DNA of 14,580 nucleotides. Source: an uncultured Rhodospirillales bacterium. Lineage in GTDB: Bacteria > Pseudomonadota > Alphaproteobacteria > Rhodospirillales > Defluviicoccaceae. The DNA lies in NCBI GenBank assembly GCA_937127205.1, contig CAKZLS010000567.1, positions 1 to 14,580 on the forward strand, read 5' to 3'. The position numbers and the translations under genes are program-made. A model generated the notes under the pieces. That model saw only the letters and a list, made by a program, of their open reading frames with translations. It ran no database searches and was not told the origin of the DNA. Positions within the stretch are counted from its first letter, which is position 1. Every line of letters begins with the position of its first letter. This document shows, in pieces, positions 14,458 to 14,580 of this stretch.

Positions 14458-14580
14458 ATGGCAACTCAGGATCGGCCTATTAAATCACTGCTTTCAGACG
14501 TGTTTACGGGAATAAACACGCTGGTCCGTCAAGAAATGCGGCTCGCTCAGGCGGAAAGCTCGGAAAAGCTGTCTGAGGCA
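14458..14580 (+). CDS. Holin-X/phage holin family membrane protein, N-terminal part
   Basis: Only the first 41 codons are in the window; the gene runs off the end. ATG 14458 has GGGAAAGGA at 14441-14449. The visible part reads SLLSDVFTGINTLVRQEMRL, then AQAESSEKLSEA, a pattern typical of the Actinobacterial holin-X (DUF1469-type) family, where a short lead is followed by L..L.....LVR.E..LA.AE and then two hydrophobic helices beyond the window. Such proteins are widespread, chromosomal, and usually not phage-borne; their role is unknown. Placed here under a stress-type promoter and beside a cardiolipin synthase-like gene, it fits a membrane-stress function by inference. Confidence 0.65.
   Translation, partial: MATQDRPIKSLLSDVFTGINTLVRQEMRLAQAESSEKLSEA

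Noticed and set aside
1..14580. CRISPR array, rRNA, tRNA or replication origin
   Set aside because: No regularly spaced repeats, no conserved RNA gene segments and no DnaA-box cluster were seen when reading both strands.

Overview
The window looks like chromosomal or island DNA of an alphaproteobacterium. It is moderately GC-rich and tightly packed. Four intergenic sites match the promoter consensus of the alphaproteobacterial general stress response sigma factor EcfG (GGAAC, 16-17 bases, CGTT), each correctly oriented in front of a gene. No genus can be named from the sequence alone.

Layout: 1-721 is the wreck of a Tn3-type serine resolvase/invertase (lost ATG, in-frame TGA, a 25-bp tandem duplication and a 1-base deletion), beside a short inverted repeat. 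At 941-1471 is a stand-alone GNAT acetyltransferase, then a gene-poor stretch, then a small exported protein with three LPGN-G-EG repeats (1917-2300) ending at a strong terminator. On the minus strand, 4062-2692 encodes a persulfide dioxygenase with two rhodanese domains (CstB-like). Two small plus-strand genes follow (4265-4561 and 4741-4935). A minus-strand pair comes next: a periplasmic protein with six BON domains (7925-6375) and, 22 bases downstream, a dihydrolipoamide-dehydrogenase-like flavoenzyme interrupted by one in-frame TGA (6352-4958). Divergent from these is an iron-type superoxide dismutase (8136-8762). Two small minus-strand genes (a one-helix membrane protein and a zinc-ribbon protein) and a CRP/FNR-family regulator (10346-9582) follow. 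An AI-2E/PerM-type transporter (10669-11838) is divergent from the regulator. A gene-poor stretch with a 12-bp perfect hairpin and an IS481 transposase remnant leads to a DUF4112 membrane protein (12537-12968), a convergent cardiolipin-synthase-like PLD protein (14181-13009), and the start of a holin-X-like membrane protein cut by the window end (14458-).

Functionally, the genes read as a stress and envelope-maintenance cluster: superoxide removal, persulfide oxidation, disulfide/flavin redox, periplasmic BON protein, phospholipid synthesis, small membrane proteins and a cyclic-nucleotide-type regulator. The right half (10.3-14.5 kb) appears to share EcfG-type promoters, including a divergent pair embedded in an inverted repeat between the PLD and holin-like genes. 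Remnants of a resolvase and of an IS481 element suggest past mobility of the region.
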